This document shows positions 29,487-39,838 of a DNA stretch of 64,000 bases, piece by piece. Made by a program: the position numbers and the translations under genes. Origin of the DNA: Rothia sp. SD9660Na (GTDB lineage: Bacteria; Actinomycetota; Actinomycetes; Actinomycetales; Micrococcaceae); contig NZ_CP125946.1 of the NCBI RefSeq assembly GCF_030064065.1, positions 1,736,001 through 1,800,000 on the forward strand. The letters run 5' to 3'. Each line of letters starts with the position of its first letter. Position 1 is the stretch's first letter. A model generated the notes under the pieces. It ran no database searches. It saw nothing but the letters and a program-made list of their open reading frames with translations, and was not told the origin of the DNA.

Positions 29487-31286
29487 TTAGCGCTGGACCT
29501 CGGCCAGCAGCTCGGTGACGGCGTCCTCAACAGCGACCTCACGGGCCTCACCACTGCGGCGGTCCTTGATTTCGACCTTGCCCTCGGCAAAGCCGCGGCC
29601 AACCACCACGATGGTGGGTACGCCCAGCAGCTCAGCGTCGCCGAACTTCACACCGGGGGATACCTTGGGGCGGTCATCAAACATGACGTCAAGCCCAGCG
29701 GCCTCAAGGTCAGCAACCAGCTTTTCAGCGCCCTCTGCAACCTCGGTGCCCTTACCGGTCATGACCACGTGCACATCGGCAGGGGCCAGGTTACGGGGCC
29801 AAATCAGGCCCTTGTCGTCGTGGTTGCCCTCAGCAATGGCGGCCAGGGCACGGGTCACGCCCACACCGTAGGAGCCCATGGTCACGGTCTGCAGCTTGCC
29901 GTTCTGGTCCAGCACCTTCAGGCCCAGGGCTTCTGCGTACTTGCGGCCCAGGGCGAAGATGTGGCCCATCTCGATGCCGCGGGCAGCAATCAGGGGGCCG
30001 GAGCCGTCCGGAGCGGGGTCGCCCTCGCGCACCTCGCAAGCCTCGATCACGCCGTCAGCCTCAAAGTCGCGGCCCAGCACCAGGTCGTAGACATGCTTCT
30101 GGTCCTCGTTGGCACCGGTAATCCAGGCAGAGCCCTCAACCACGCGGGGGTCAACAAAGTAGGGAATACCGGTAGCTGACTCGGTACCCAGGAGCTTCTC
30201 GGTCAGGGTCAGGCCAGGGCCGATGTAGCCCTTGACCAGCTGCGGGAACTTCTTGAAGTCCTCTTCGCTGGCAGCTTCTACCTCAACCTCGCCGCCGACG
30301 CCCAGCAGGGCACCGACATTGACCTCAACACGGCCCAGGTCAACAGCGCGGTCACCGGGTACGCCGATAGCAACCAGCTGGCGGCTGCCGTCAGGCAGGA
30401 TGACGGCCAGCACCACGTTCTTGAGGGTGTCGGCGGCAGTCCAGGGCTGGCCCTCGCGCGGGTGCAGGGCGTTGGACTGGTCGACCAGGGTTTCGATGGT
30501 CGGTGAGTCGGGGGTCAGCTCAACGCGGGCAGCGGGGGTGGCTGACGCATCTACAGACTCGGGCACCACGGTGGTCACGGCCTCAACGTTAGCAGCGTAG
30601 CCGCCCTCAGAGCGCACGAAGGTGTCTTCACCAATCGGGGTGGGGTGCAGGAACTCCTCGGAGCGGGAGCCGCCCATAGCGCCTGACTGGGCCTGGACGA
30701 TAGCGATCTCAAGACCCAGGCGCTCGAAAATCTTGATGTAGGCGGCGCGGTGGGCCTGGTAGGCCTCTTCCAGGCCCTCATCGTCCACGTTGAAGGAGTA
30801 GGAGTCCTTCATGATGAACTCGCGGCCGCGCAGCAGACCTGCACGGGGGCGGGCTTCGTCGCGGTACTTGGTCTGAATCTGGTAGAGGTAGACCGGCAAA
30901 TCCTTGTAGGAGGTGTAGAGGTCCTTGACCAGAAGGGTGAACATTTCCTCGTGGGTGGGAGCCAGCAGCATGTCTGCACCCTTGCGGTCCTGCAGCCGGA
31001 AGAGGTTGTCGCCGTATTCTTCCCAGCGGTTGGTCGCTTCGTAGGGTTCACGGGGAAGCAGAGCGGGGAAGTGAACTTCCTGGGCACCGATTGCGTTCAT
31101 TTCTTCGCGCACGATGTTCTCAATCTTGCCCAGCACCTTCAAGCCCAGAGGCAGCCAGGTGTAAACGCCGGGGGCGGCACGGCGGATGTAGCCGGCACGT
31201 ACCAGGAGCTTATGGCTTGCGACTTCGGCGTCGACGGGGTCTTCACGCAGGGTGCGCAGGAACAGGTGGGACAGGCGCTGGACCAA
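29487..31286 (-). CDS. proS: Prolyl-tRNA synthetase
   Basis: 599 residues, the long bacterial-type class II ProRS with an editing domain (INS) inserted near 225-400. Motif 2/3 regions are [27 protein letters not shown] (about 138-164) and [16 protein letters not shown]. An anticodon-binding domain forms the C-terminus. The TTG at 31286 is preferred because the family begins almost exactly there ([14 protein letters not shown]); an ATG 36 bases upstream is possible. It is followed by a palindromic repeat. Confidence 0.94.
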   Translation of the reverse strand: MVQRLSHLFLRTLREDPVDAEVASHKLLVRAGYIRRAAPGVYTWLPLGLKVLGKIENIVREEMNAIGAQEVHFPALLPREPYEATNRWEEYGDNLFRLQDRKGADMLLAPTHEEMFTLLVKDLYTSYKDLPVYLYQIQTKYRDEARPRAGLLRGREFIMKDSYSFNVDDEGLEEAYQAHRAAYIKIFERLGLEIAIVQAQSGAMGGSRSEEFLHPTPIGEDTFVRSEGGYAANVEAVTTVVPESVDASATPAARVELTPDSPTIETLVDQSNALHPREGQPWTAADTLKNVVLAVILPDGSRQLVAIGVPGDRAVDLGRVEVNVGALLGVGGEVEVEAASEEDFKKFPQLVKGYIGPGLTLTEKLLGTESATGIPYFVDPRVVEGSAWITGANEDQKHVYDLVLGRDFEADGVIEACEVREGDPAPDGSGPLIAARGIEMGHIFALGRKYAEALGLKVLDQNGKLQTVTMGSYGVGVTRALAAIAEGNHDDKGLIWPRNLAPADVHVVMTGKGTEVAEGAEKLVADLEAAGLDVMFDDRPKVSPGVKFGDAELLGVPTIVVVGRGFAEGKVEIKDRRSGEAREVAVEDAVTELLAEVQR

Positions 31287-31402
31287 GTGGTTTCTCGCTT
31301 CTCTCGTACGGGGCCCATTCACCGACTGTGCAGGCCGGGGTGGGCATACTTAACTACCAGTTTACCGCCAACCGGCGGGGTGTGTACCCCGCCTTAAAGA
31401 GA

Positions 31403-31456
31403 GGACGCCGGCGCCCACTCCCCTGCTCTTGGGCAAGTAGGTGGGTACCGGCGTCC
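31403..31456 (-). terminator. Terminator of the LGFP-repeat protein gene
   Basis: Arms GGACGCCGG..CCCAC (31403-31417) and GTGGG..CCGGCGTCC (ending 31456) pair and are followed on the minus strand by TCTCTTT. It lies between the LGFP gene and proS. Confidence 0.65.
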
Positions 31457-31486
31457 GCGCAGAAAATTCTGCGAAAGCCTAAGAGC

Positions 31487-33001
31487 TTAGAGACCCAGGG
31501 CGGTGTACCAGGCGAGCTTTGCCTGGCCCAAATCGTTGAGCTCAGCGGTCATGAAGGCGGTACCCTTGGTCCAGACCAGGGTGCCACCTTCGAACTGCTG
31601 GGTCACGATGGTGGTGCCGTTAGCGGTTGCCTCGGTTGCCTCAGCAACGGGGGCGCCGAGCATGGTCATCTCGTTCCAGATGTTCCAGTTACCGCCGACT
31701 GCCCAGTCGTTGTAGGAGGAGAAACGACCACGGTCAGCCAGGTTCAGTGCCTCGGTCAGGGCTGAAGACTCTACAGGCTTAGCGCCTGCCAGGGGCTTAC
31801 CCTGAGCATCAGCCTTGATGTAGACAACCTTGTCGGCGTCCACGCGCAGTTCTAGGACCTGCTGTAGGGGAATGAACTTGGCTGCTGACCAGTCGTAGGT
31901 GGTGTCAATCTCGGTGCCGGTTGCAGTTCGGTCCATCAGGCCCTCGCCCCAGGTAACGGGGGACGCGGTGGTCTGGTTGTCCCAGTTGATGCAGGTGCCG
32001 TAGTCCTTGTACTGGATGAAGTAGTGGGAGATAACGGCGGTACCGGTGGAGTACAGGGCGTAACCGTGATCCTCCCGGGTGACGGGGGTGGAGCAGTTCT
32101 CAGCGGTGGTGTTGTAGAAGAGGGCACGCAGTTCGAGGGCACCGGTCTTCCAGTGCTTGGTGTACTCGTTCTGGTAGAGGTAGGTGCCGTACTGACCGGA
32201 GTTAGCCAGGTAGGCTGCTAGCGCATCGGTATTGATCATGAGCGCGCGATCCTGGGCGACGGAGTAGATAGCTGAGATATTGCCGCCGAAGTCCTGGGTT
32301 ACCAGGTCAGCGGTTACCTTGGTCAGCTCGCCACCGGTCTCGGCTACGGCAACGCCGTTAGCGGCGGCAACTGCGCGGGCATCGGCAATCTTGTTAGCAG
32401 CATCGCCGAAGTTGGTGTCGGCGGGTACCTCGGGCTCAGCAGGGGTTTCGGGAGCTACCGGCTCAGCCGGGGTTTCGGGCAGCACGGGGGTGGTTTCAAC
32501 GACAGCGTTGTTGGTGAAGCAGGCGCGGGTCTTGGAGCGCTCTGCCTGCCAGGCCTTAGCCTCAGCTGAATTGAGGCTGATATAGGAGCCTGCCTGGGTG
32601 TTTTCATCCAGCACAACGAGCCAGCGGGTCTTGCTGTCGTGGGTGGTGATGGACAGGCCGCAGTGGCTGTGCTTCCAAGGGGCTGATTCGGCGTTGCCGA
32701 ACTTCTCAGCGCCACCGGCCTTCATGAAGACTTCGCCTGCTGCGCCGGTGATTGCCTGCACACCGCCGTACTTACCCTGGGTGACAACACCGTTTTCGAA
32801 GGTCTGCTGGGTAGCACCGTTGGTGAAGGTCTGCTGTTCACCGGTTGCTGCACCGAGAACATCCTTGTTCTTTTCCCAGTAGGCGCCGATGGGGGTGGTG
32901 GTGTCTACGGTCACGGCTTCTGCTGCGAAGGCGCCGGGGGTCATGGTCAGTGAGAGACCGAGGAGGGTGGATACGCCAAGAGGTGTACGGAGGCTCTTCA
33001 A
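31487..33001 (-). CDS. Exported LGFP-repeat protein
   Basis: 504 residues from the TTG at 33001, which has AGGGAAAGCA directly upstream. Frames upstream of it carry no signal peptide, whereas this start gives a clean one (LRTPLGVSTLLGLSLTMTPGAFA). An LGFP-like unit lies near 35-95 (IGAYWEKNKDVLGAATGEQQ) and another near the C-terminus (MTMLGAPVAEATE). Between them is a Pro/Glu-rich linker (PETPAEPVAPETPAEPEVPA). LGFP repeats are known from corynebacterial cell-envelope proteins, so this is likely wall-associated. No catalytic site is recognised. Confidence 0.8.
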   Translation of the reverse strand: MKSLRTPLGVSTLLGLSLTMTPGAFAAEAVTVDTTTPIGAYWEKNKDVLGAATGEQQTFTNGATQQTFENGVVTQGKYGGVQAITGAAGEVFMKAGGAEKFGNAESAPWKHSHCGLSITTHDSKTRWLVVLDENTQAGSYISLNSAEAKAWQAERSKTRACFTNNAVVETTPVLPETPAEPVAPETPAEPEVPADTNFGDAANKIADARAVAAANGVAVAETGGELTKVTADLVTQDFGGNISAIYSVAQDRALMINTDALAAYLANSGQYGTYLYQNEYTKHWKTGALELRALFYNTTAENCSTPVTREDHGYALYSTGTAVISHYFIQYKDYGTCINWDNQTTASPVTWGEGLMDRTATGTEIDTTYDWSAAKFIPLQQVLELRVDADKVVYIKADAQGKPLAGAKPVESSALTEALNLADRGRFSSYNDWAVGGNWNIWNEMTMLGAPVAEATEATANGTTIVTQQFEGGTLVWTKGTAFMTAELNDLGQAKLAWYTALGL

Positions 33002-33178
33002 TGCTTTCCCTAAAAGTTCGTGGTGATCTGAGTGCTCTGCGCCTGAAAATGGTGGGTGGGGTTTCAGACCTGCGATGCAGAGGTAAAAAGTGTGCATCAT
33101 CAAAACTACCAGCGAATACTCAGCCAGCAAACCAGCCCTTTGGGGGACATATGTGGCCCCACTGGGGGGTATATCTGT

Positions 33179-34363
33179 TTAAAACAGGACGGTTGCGAAG
33201 GTTGAGCGCTGCTGCCAGCCCGTTGCCGCGTAGAGGGCGCGAGCGGGGGCGTTGTAGTCGTTGACGTAGAGGGAGAGATGGGGGAAACGCTGGCGGATGA
33301 GGTGGCTGGCTTGCGCTAGGAGCACGGGGGCTAGGCGCTGACCGCGGTAGGCCGGGTGTAACCAAACTCCCTGAAGCTGGCAGGTGGAGTCGTGGGCAAG
33401 CCCCAGGTCAGTTTTAAAAATGACCACGTTCTCGCTGTTGACGGCCACCAGGGTGCGGCCGGTACGAGTGAGTTCGTCGATACGGCGGGTGTAGCCTGCC
33501 GGGTCGCGCGTCATAGGGTCATAGCCCACTTCTTCGGTGAACATGGCAACGGACGCCCGCAGCAGGCTGGGTCTGTCGTCGGTTCGGGCCCAGCGAACCG
33601 GCTCTGTGATGGCGGGGGCATCGAGGGAGGGACGGGCCAGGGGCGCGCGGACGAGCTCGCTCAGGTCAGCGGTCACGGGTAGCTCTAGCAGGGGTTGGTT
33701 TTCCCGCACGTCAAAGGGGGTGGGCATGCGCGAAGCGAGGTGCGACCAGATTCCCATGACCGGTTCGCGGTGGCCAAAGATGGAGCCAATGCGCCGGTTG
33801 TGCCGCCAGATATAGGCCGCAACCTGCCGCTGGTAGGGTTCGGGCACCGTCAGCGGTACACAGTTGGCTCCCAGCCAGAAGGCTCCCACCAGGCAGTAGC
33901 GGGGTTCACGTTGCTGGGGAGCCGGGGTCAGGGTCTCAGCTAGGCCGGGTATGGGGATTGCCGTGCGGTCAAGGGGCTCTGCGAAGTGGGCTCCCGCCGA
34001 GCGTCCTACCCGGGCTCCGGTCATAGACCATAAGCCGTCGAGGGCGGTTTTGACTCTCATTGGTAGCCGCTCCCCCACTGGCAGGGTGAGGCCGGACGCA
34101 GGAGCCGCGGAGGTAGCACCCTTGGGCCCCGTCTCACCGGGGACTTCGCGGGGCACAAAGACGCCCATGAAACCGTGGGGAGTTTTCAGTGACGTCAGGG
34201 CACTGGGGGTTGGTAGGCCGAAGTGGTGCAGGTGTTCGGCGGCAAAGAGAAAGCCCACTGGATCCGACTCAATCATGGTTTCAAGTTCCGCCCGGTCATC
34301 ATTGGTGAGGGGGCGGATTAGGGCATCTTCTGCCCCGCGGGAGAAACGTGAAAAGACGGTCAC
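33179..34363 (-). CDS. DUF4081/GNAT N-acetyltransferase
   Basis: 394 residues. The N-terminal DUF4081-type region (about 1-200) is followed by a GNAT domain (about 230-394) with the acetyl-CoA loop LHPAYRGQRLAPVLLAQ and the closing NDYNAPARALYAATGW motif. The same two-part protein is encoded next to ispG and rseP in many actinobacteria. The substrate is unknown. It lies 21 bases downstream of ispG and was probably cotranscribed with it. Confidence 0.85.
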   Translation of the reverse strand: MTVFSRFSRGAEDALIRPLTNDDRAELETMIESDPVGFLFAAEHLHHFGLPTPSALTSLKTPHGFMGVFVPREVPGETGPKGATSAAPASGLTLPVGERLPMRVKTALDGLWSMTGARVGRSAGAHFAEPLDRTAIPIPGLAETLTPAPQQREPRYCLVGAFWLGANCVPLTVPEPYQRQVAAYIWRHNRRIGSIFGHREPVMGIWSHLASRMPTPFDVRENQPLLELPVTADLSELVRAPLARPSLDAPAITEPVRWARTDDRPSLLRASVAMFTEEVGYDPMTRDPAGYTRRIDELTRTGRTLVAVNSENVVIFKTDLGLAHDSTCQLQGVWLHPAYRGQRLAPVLLAQASHLIRQRFPHLSLYVNDYNAPARALYAATGWQQRSTFATVLF

Positions 34364-34384
34364 GGTGGGCTTTGCCTAAGCTAC

Positions 34385-35548
34385 TTAGGAAACGGAGACG
34401 GTGGGTTCGCCAGAGAGATCGATTTCGCCGCGTTCTTCCATCTCACGGGCGATCCGGTTGGCCTCTTCGATGAGGGTCTGCACGATGTCTTCTTCGGGCA
34501 CGGTCTTGATAACCTCACCCTTGACGAAGATCTGGCCCTTGCCGTTACCGGATGCAACACCCAAGTCGGCTTCACGAGCTTCACCGGGTCCGTTGACAAC
34601 GCAGCCCATGACGGCCACACGCAGGGGTACCTTCATGCCTTCGAGACCCTTGGTGACGTTTTCTGCCAGTTCCCACACGTTCACCTGGGCACGGCCGCAG
34701 GAGGGGCAGGAAACAATATCGAGCTTGCGGGGGCGCAGGTTCAGGGACTCAAGAATCTGGGAGCCGACCTTGACCTCTTCGACCGGGGGCGCCGAGAGGG
34801 AAACGCGGATAGTATCGCCAATACCCTCCGACAGCAGTGCGCCAAAGGCGGTAGCTGACTTGATAGTGCCCTGGAAGGCAGGGCCTGCTTCGGTCACGCC
34901 CAGGTGCAGGGGCCAATCCCCTGCGGCAGCCAGCTGGCGGTAGGCCTCAACCATGATGACGGGGTCATTGTGCTTGACCGAAATCTTGAAGTCCTGGAAG
35001 CCGTGCTCCTCAAAGAGGGAGGCTTCCCAGACAGCTGACTCAACCAGGGCCTCGGGGGTGGCCTTACCGTACTTTTCCAGCAGGCGCTTATCGAGCGATC
35101 CGGCGTTCACACCAATGCGGATGGAAGTGCCATGATCCTTGGCGGCTGCCGCGATTTCCTTGACCTGATCGTCAAACTTGCGGATGTTACCTGGGTTCAC
35201 GCGCACAGCACCGCAGCCAGCCTCGATGGCGGCAAAGACGTACTTGGGCTGGAAGTGGATATCGGCAATAACAGGAATCTGGGACTGCTTAGCGATAATG
35301 GGCAGGGCTTCTGCGTCCTTATCGGTGGGGCAGGCAACGCGCACGATATCGCAGCCGGCAGCCGTCAGCTCGGCTATCTGCTGCAGGGTCGCACCGATGT
35401 CGTGGGTTTTGGTGGTGGTCATGGACTGCACCGAAATGGGAGATTCTGAGCCAACGCCTACGCTACCGACCTTAAACTGGCGGGTTTTACGGCGCGGAGC
35501 CAAAACGGGCGGCGGAGCAGCGGGCATTCCAAGGGCGACCGAGGTCAA
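34385..35548 (-). CDS. ispG: 4-hydroxy-3-methylbut-2-enyl diphosphate synthase (flavodoxin/ferredoxin)
   Basis: 387-residue [4Fe-4S] enzyme of the non-mevalonate (MEP) isoprenoid pathway. TIM-barrel start [20 protein letters not shown]; cluster cysteines in SCPSCGR and in [10 protein letters not shown] near the C-terminus. The start is TTG at 35548, with GGAGG 5 bases upstream; another TTG four codons earlier lies inside that site. It is downstream of rseP across a hairpin-rich gap. Confidence 0.95.
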   Translation of the reverse strand: MTSVALGMPAAPPPVLAPRRKTRQFKVGSVGVGSESPISVQSMTTTKTHDIGATLQQIAELTAAGCDIVRVACPTDKDAEALPIIAKQSQIPVIADIHFQPKYVFAAIEAGCGAVRVNPGNIRKFDDQVKEIAAAAKDHGTSIRIGVNAGSLDKRLLEKYGKATPEALVESAVWEASLFEEHGFQDFKISVKHNDPVIMVEAYRQLAAAGDWPLHLGVTEAGPAFQGTIKSATAFGALLSEGIGDTIRVSLSAPPVEEVKVGSQILESLNLRPRKLDIVSCPSCGRAQVNVWELAENVTKGLEGMKVPLRVAVMGCVVNGPGEAREADLGVASGNGKGQIFVKGEVIKTVPEEDIVQTLIEEANRIAREMEERGEIDLSGEPTVSVS

Positions 35549-35653
35549 ATCTTCCTCCAAAGGTTCTTTGGCGGTGCGGTCTTGCGCACCTGTTCAACTA
35601 TCTATTGTGCCACGCTTCAGCTCAAAGAGCGGTTGAGCTAAAGCACACGGGTG

Positions 35654-35807
35654 CAGGTAGGACGCCCTCGCAACTGATTGGAATGGATGAACAAGGGAGG
35701 GGCGGGGCAGGATGCCCTCTAGCCGACTAACCTTCTTGAGCTCGCGCTGGGGCGCTCGCTCAATTCATGCCAGACCCAGCCAGTCGGCTGCGAGGGCATC
35801 CTGCCCC
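35654..35807. repeat. Alternative long hairpins between rseP and ispG
   Basis: GGGGCAGGATGCCCTC plus TAGCCGACT (35704-35728) pairs almost perfectly with 35782-35807. A second copy of the left arm, GGACGCCCTCGCA near 35660-35672, can pair with part of the same right arm. The two hairpins exclude each other. They lie in the 272-bp gap between the rseP stop and ispG start on the minus strand; no gene is seen here. Confidence 0.7.
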
Positions 35808-35820
35808 ACCTACTCAGCTC

Positions 35821-37167
35821 CTAGAACACGCTCACCGGCTTGAAGATATCGGCGGCCACCAAAATCACGGTCATGAGCAGGAAGGCGCCAGCGACCAGGT
35901 AGGTCAGAGGCAGGAGCTTGACCGGGTCGAAGGGGCCGGGGTCGCGGCGCCCGAGCAGCTTGGCTGTCTTGCGGCGGAAGCCCTCCCAGAGAGCGCCCAG
36001 CACGTGCCCACCATCGAGGGGCAGTAGGGGGATGAGGTTGAAGGCAAAGAGCATGAGGTTCATCTGGGCGACCAGGGATACCAGGGAGGCTGCCTTATCG
36101 CGCAGAATGATCTGGTCATGGGCAGCGATTTCTCCGGCGATACGACCCACGCCCACAACTGAGACCGGGCTGTTGGCGTCGCGCTCGCCGTTGGTGATCA
36201 GGGTGACCGCCACCCCGTAGACGCGGGCGGGCAGCTTGATCAGGGTGGCTCCAATACGCTGTAGCGACTCCCCTACTGTCGGCAGCACCTCACCAATGGT
36301 TCCGGGGGTTAGTTCGCTAGTGGGGCCGATACCGATGAAGCCGACTTCCTGGGTTTGGTAGCTCCCGTCGGAGTTGGTGAGGTAGGTTCCGGTGAGTTCA
36401 TCGTAGATAGGGCGCACGGTCAGCATGGGGGTGATAGTGAGCTCTAGGCTATGCCCGGCGCGCTCAACGGTGAGAGGCACCTCGGTGTCGGCGTTGGTGC
36501 GAATCAGTTCGGTGAGCTGGTCCCAGCTGATGATGGTCTGCCCGGCGAAAGAGGTAATGGTGTCCCCGGGTTGTAGCCCTGCTTCGTTGGCAGGAGATTG
36601 GGGGTCTTCGACCCCGCACTCGGTGGAGTTAGCGGCATCGGCATTGGTGGAATCAACGGTTTGCACACACTGGGCAACGCTCTGGACGCTGGTGGTCGGC
36701 TGGTAGGAGCCAAAACCGGTCACGAGCACCGCGGTTGCCACCACACCGATGAGCAGGTTCATGAAAGGCCCACCCAGCATAATGATGATGCGCTTATAAA
36801 CCGGTAGCTGGTAGAAAAGCCTGCCCTGGTCGGCTTCAGTGATGCGTTCAGCGTCCGCTGCCCTTGCCTCGCGGGCAAGCTGCTGGAGGGGGCTGGTGCC
36901 GCCGGCGCGTCCGTCCGCTCCATCTTTGCCGGGCGGGTACATGCCAATCATCGAGATATAGCCACCTAAGGGCAGGGCCTTGAAGCCGTATTCGGTTTCC
37001 CCGCGCCGCCAGGAGAAGATGGTCTTGCCAAAGCCAATCATGTACTGGGGTACGCGCACGCCAAAGAGTTTGGCGGGCACCAGGTGCCCCAGCTCGTGCA
37101 GGGCAATAGATGCGGCGATAGCCAGGGCCATCAGCACTACACCGACGATAAAAAGTAGGACGGTCAC
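35821..37167 (-). CDS. rseP: Site-2 protease family (RseP/Rip1-like) M50 metallopeptidase
   Basis: 448-residue intramembrane zinc protease. The HELGH motif is at residues 24-28 in the first membrane helix. A PDZ domain lies near 190-280 (NEAGLQPGDTITSFAGQTI), and the LDG motif with the third ligand is near 385-392 (NLIPLLPLDGGHVLGAL). About four membrane helices are predicted. The family cleaves anti-sigma factors and other membrane proteins. In actinobacteria it usually stands between dxr and ispG; here a fermentation cassette separates it from dxr. Confidence 0.94.
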   Translation of the reverse strand: MTVLLFIVGVVLMALAIAASIALHELGHLVPAKLFGVRVPQYMIGFGKTIFSWRRGETEYGFKALPLGGYISMIGMYPPGKDGADGRAGGTSPLQQLAREARAADAERITEADQGRLFYQLPVYKRIIIMLGGPFMNLLIGVVATAVLVTGFGSYQPTTSVQSVAQCVQTVDSTNADAANSTECGVEDPQSPANEAGLQPGDTITSFAGQTIISWDQLTELIRTNADTEVPLTVERAGHSLELTITPMLTVRPIYDELTGTYLTNSDGSYQTQEVGFIGIGPTSELTPGTIGEVLPTVGESLQRIGATLIKLPARVYGVAVTLITNGERDANSPVSVVGVGRIAGEIAAHDQIILRDKAASLVSLVAQMNLMLFAFNLIPLLPLDGGHVLGALWEGFRRKTAKLLGRRDPGPFDPVKLLPLTYLVAGAFLLMTVILVAADIFKPVSVF

Positions 37168-37593
37168 GCGAGGGTGCTCCTTGTAGATACGGCGCCCGTG
37201 GTGGTGGGCAGGTCACCTGCCAGAGTACGCCATGAGGCTGAGAGCTGTCGCCTTAAAAGGACTTGGAGTTTACCCACAAAGGGGTAGAGCAGGTGGTCCT
37301 TTGAGGTGGTTTTTACCTTTACTTTTGAGTCAAAAGAGCCTTTACGTCACAAAGTGTTAAAGAGGGGTTTTCTCTGCCTTATTCGGGTGGGGGGGGCAGA
37401 TGCCCCACAAGGAGTAATAAGCCCAGAATAGTCGCTTTGACATGGTGAGATACTACCCAATAGCACAACATTAGTGTTTTTAAGTATCTACCATACCTAT
37501 TTTGTTTTACCGGGCAAACTAGGCACAATGGAAGGAGAAAGCGCGCCGCCTCAGCAGAGGCGCCACCCCATCACTTCACGAGGAGCACTCATT
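37168..37593. promoter_or_regulatory. Divergent intergenic region upstream of pflB
   Basis: 426 bp between rseP and pflB. It contains a TTGACA at 37437-37442 that could be a -35 box without a clear -10, a G8 tract at 37389-37396, a small palindrome AACATTAGTGTT at 37467-37478, and the imperfect palindrome CTTTACGTCACAAAGTG-type near 37340-37362. Any of these could bind a redox regulator such as Rex or an FNR-like protein, but none matches a consensus well. GAGGAG 9 bases before the ATG is the pflB site. Confidence 0.35.
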
Positions 37594-39711
37594 ATGACTG
37601 CACAGGTTGAAGCCCCCACTACGGGAGTCTTTGTCAACGAACAATCCGCCGCCGCCTGGGAAGGCTTCACCCCCGGCCCCTGGCAAGACAGCATCGACGT
37701 GCGCGGCTTCGTCCTTGCAAACTACACCCCCTACGAAGGCGACGCCGCCTTCCTTGCCGGGCCCACCGACAAGACCCTGCGCGTCTGGGACACCCTCGAA
37801 AAGGACTACCTCTCCGTCGAACGCAAAAACCGCGTCTACGACGTAGACACCCAAACCCCCGCAGAGATTGACGCCTTCCCCGCAGGCTACATCTCAGACG
37901 ACGACAACGTCATCGTCGGCCTCCAAACCGACGTACCCCTCAAGCGCGCCATGATGCCCAACGGCGGCTGGCGCATGGTCGAAACCGCAATCCGCGAAGC
38001 CGGTAAAGAACCCGACGAAAACATCAAGAAAATCTTCACCGAATACCGCAAGACCCACAACGACGCCGTCTTCGACATCTACACCCCCCGCATCCGCGCC
38101 GCCCGCTCCTCCCACATCATCACCGGCCTACCCGATGCCTACGGCCGCGGCCGCATCATCGGCGACTACCGCCGCGTAGCCCTCTACGGCGTCGACAACC
38201 TCATCGCCGATAAAGAACGCGCCAAGCACGCCGTAGCCGACGCCGGCTTCTCAGAGCACTGGGCCCGCTACCGCGAAGAACACTCAGAACAAATCAAGGC
38301 CCTCAAGCGCCTCAAGAAGATGGCAGCCCTCTACGGCTTCGACATCTCCGGCCCCGCCCGCACCGCCCAGGAAGCCGTGCAGTGGACCTACTTCGCCTAC
38401 CTAGCCTCCGTCAAATCCCAAGACGGCGCCGCCATGTCCATCGGCCGCCTCTCCGGCTTCCTCGACGTCTACTTCGAACGTGACCTCGCCGCCGGCCTCA
38501 TCACCGAAACCGACGCCCAGGAAATGATCGACGCCCTCGTCATCAAGCTCCGCATCGTCCGCTTCCTCCGCACCATTGACTACGACCAGATTTTCTCAGG
38601 CGACCCCTACTGGGCCACCTGGTCAGACGGCGGTTTCGCCGACGACGGCCGCACCCTAGTCACCAAAACCTCCTTCCGCCTACTACAGACCCTCCGCAAC
38701 CTAGGCCCCGCCCCCGAACCCAACATCACCATCTTCTGGGACGAAAACCTCCCCACCGGCTACAAGGAATTCTGCTCCGCCATCTCCATCGAAACCTCCT
38801 CCATCCAGTACGAATCCGACCCCCAGATTCGTGAACAGTGGGGCGACGACGCCGCCATCGCCTGCTGCGTCTCACCCATGAAAATCGGCAAGCAGATGCA
38901 GTTCTTCGGCGCCCGCGTCAACGCTGCCAAAGCCCTGCTCTACGCCATCAACGGCGGACGCGACGAAATGAGCGGCAAACTCATCGTCGAAGGCTACGAG
39001 CCCATCAAGGGCGACGGCCCCCTCGACTTCGACGAAGTCTGGCTCAAGTACGAAGAAATGCTCGACTGGGTCATCGCCACCTACATCGAGGCCCTCAACA
39101 TCATCCACTACAGCCACGACAAGTACGCCTACGAGTCCATCGAAATGGCCCTGCACGACTCAGACATCATCCGAGCCATGGGCTGCGGCATCGCCGGCCT
39201 CTCCATCGTCGCCGACTCCCTCGCCGCCATCAAGTACGCCACCGTCACCCCCGTCCGCGACGAAACCGGCCTCATCGTCGACTACATCACCGAAGGCGAC
39301 TTCCCCGCCTACGGCAACGACGACGACCGTGCCGACGACATCGCCGCCACCATCGTCCATACCGTCATGGAGAAGATCAAGGCCATCCCCCTTTACCGCG
39401 ACGCCATCCCCACCCAGTCGGTGCTGACCATCACCTCCAACGTGGTCTACGGCAAGGCAACCGGTAACTTCCCCTCCGGCCACCGAGCAGGCACCCCCTT
39501 CTCCCCCGGCGCCAACCCCGAAAACGGCATGGACACCCACGGCATGGTCGCCTCCATGCTCTCGGTCGGCAAGCTGGACTACGAAGACGCCCTCGACGGC
39601 ATCTCCCTGACCAACACCATCACCCCCACCGCCCTCGGCCGCACCAAGGAAGAACAGGTCACCAACCTGGTCGGAATCTTGGATGCAGGATTCATTCCTG
39701 AAGAGGACTAA
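37594..39711 (+). CDS. pflB: Formate C-acetyltransferase catalytic subunit lacking the glycyl-radical loop
   Basis: 705 residues from the ATG at 37594 (GAGGAG upstream). It converts pyruvate and CoA to acetyl-CoA and formate. It begins WEGFTPGPWQDSIDVRGFV, and the catalytic cysteine pair is C424-C425 in AIACCVSPM. It ends after NTITPTALG...LVGILDAGFIPEED, where normal PflB continues for about 55-60 residues through RVSGYAV to the C-terminus. That missing part is encoded by the next gene. Codon use is strongly C-ending (CTC, GCC, GTC, GAA), unlike the neighbours, which suggests transfer or strong expression selection. It heads pflB-radical subunit-pflA. Confidence 0.93.
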   Translation: MTAQVEAPTTGVFVNEQSAAAWEGFTPGPWQDSIDVRGFVLANYTPYEGDAAFLAGPTDKTLRVWDTLEKDYLSVERKNRVYDVDTQTPAEIDAFPAGYISDDDNVIVGLQTDVPLKRAMMPNGGWRMVETAIREAGKEPDENIKKIFTEYRKTHNDAVFDIYTPRIRAARSSHIITGLPDAYGRGRIIGDYRRVALYGVDNLIADKERAKHAVADAGFSEHWARYREEHSEQIKALKRLKKMAALYGFDISGPARTAQEAVQWTYFAYLASVKSQDGAAMSIGRLSGFLDVYFERDLAAGLITETDAQEMIDALVIKLRIVRFLRTIDYDQIFSGDPYWATWSDGGFADDGRTLVTKTSFRLLQTLRNLGPAPEPNITIFWDENLPTGYKEFCSAISIETSSIQYESDPQIREQWGDDAAIACCVSPMKIGKQMQFFGARVNAAKALLYAINGGRDEMSGKLIVEGYEPIKGDGPLDFDEVWLKYEEMLDWVIATYIEALNIIHYSHDKYAYESIEMALHDSDIIRAMGCGIAGLSIVADSLAAIKYATVTPVRDETGLIVDYITEGDFPAYGNDDDRADDIAATIVHTVMEKIKAIPLYRDAIPTQSVLTITSNVVYGKATGNFPSGHRAGTPFSPGANPENGMDTHGMVASMLSVGKLDYEDALDGISLTNTITPTALGRTKEEQVTNLVGILDAGFIPEED

Positions 39712-39735
39712 AACTCAATAACCCGCAGTAACCCA

Positions 39736-39801
39736 GGTAGAGGGGTGCCAGCCAGCACCCTAAACGCCAGCCCCGAGCCAGCTGGCTGGCACCCCTCTAC
39801 C
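39736..39801 (+). repeat. 21-bp perfect-stem hairpin between pflB and the glycyl-radical gene
   Basis: Arms at 39736-39756 and 39781-39801 are perfect complements, with a 24-base loop. There is no U-tract, and the next gene's ribosome-binding site (AAGGAG) follows at 39828. It is probably an RNA stabiliser or partial terminator that sets the ratio of the two subunits (inference). Confidence 0.75.
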
Positions 39802-39838
39802 GGGCCTACGACCTCATCTAACAACTAAGGAGAACATC

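Noticed and set aside
38838..39467. 209-codon plus-strand frame of Arg/His/Pro
   Set aside because: An alternative frame within pflB caused by its extreme C-ending codons; no real protein features.
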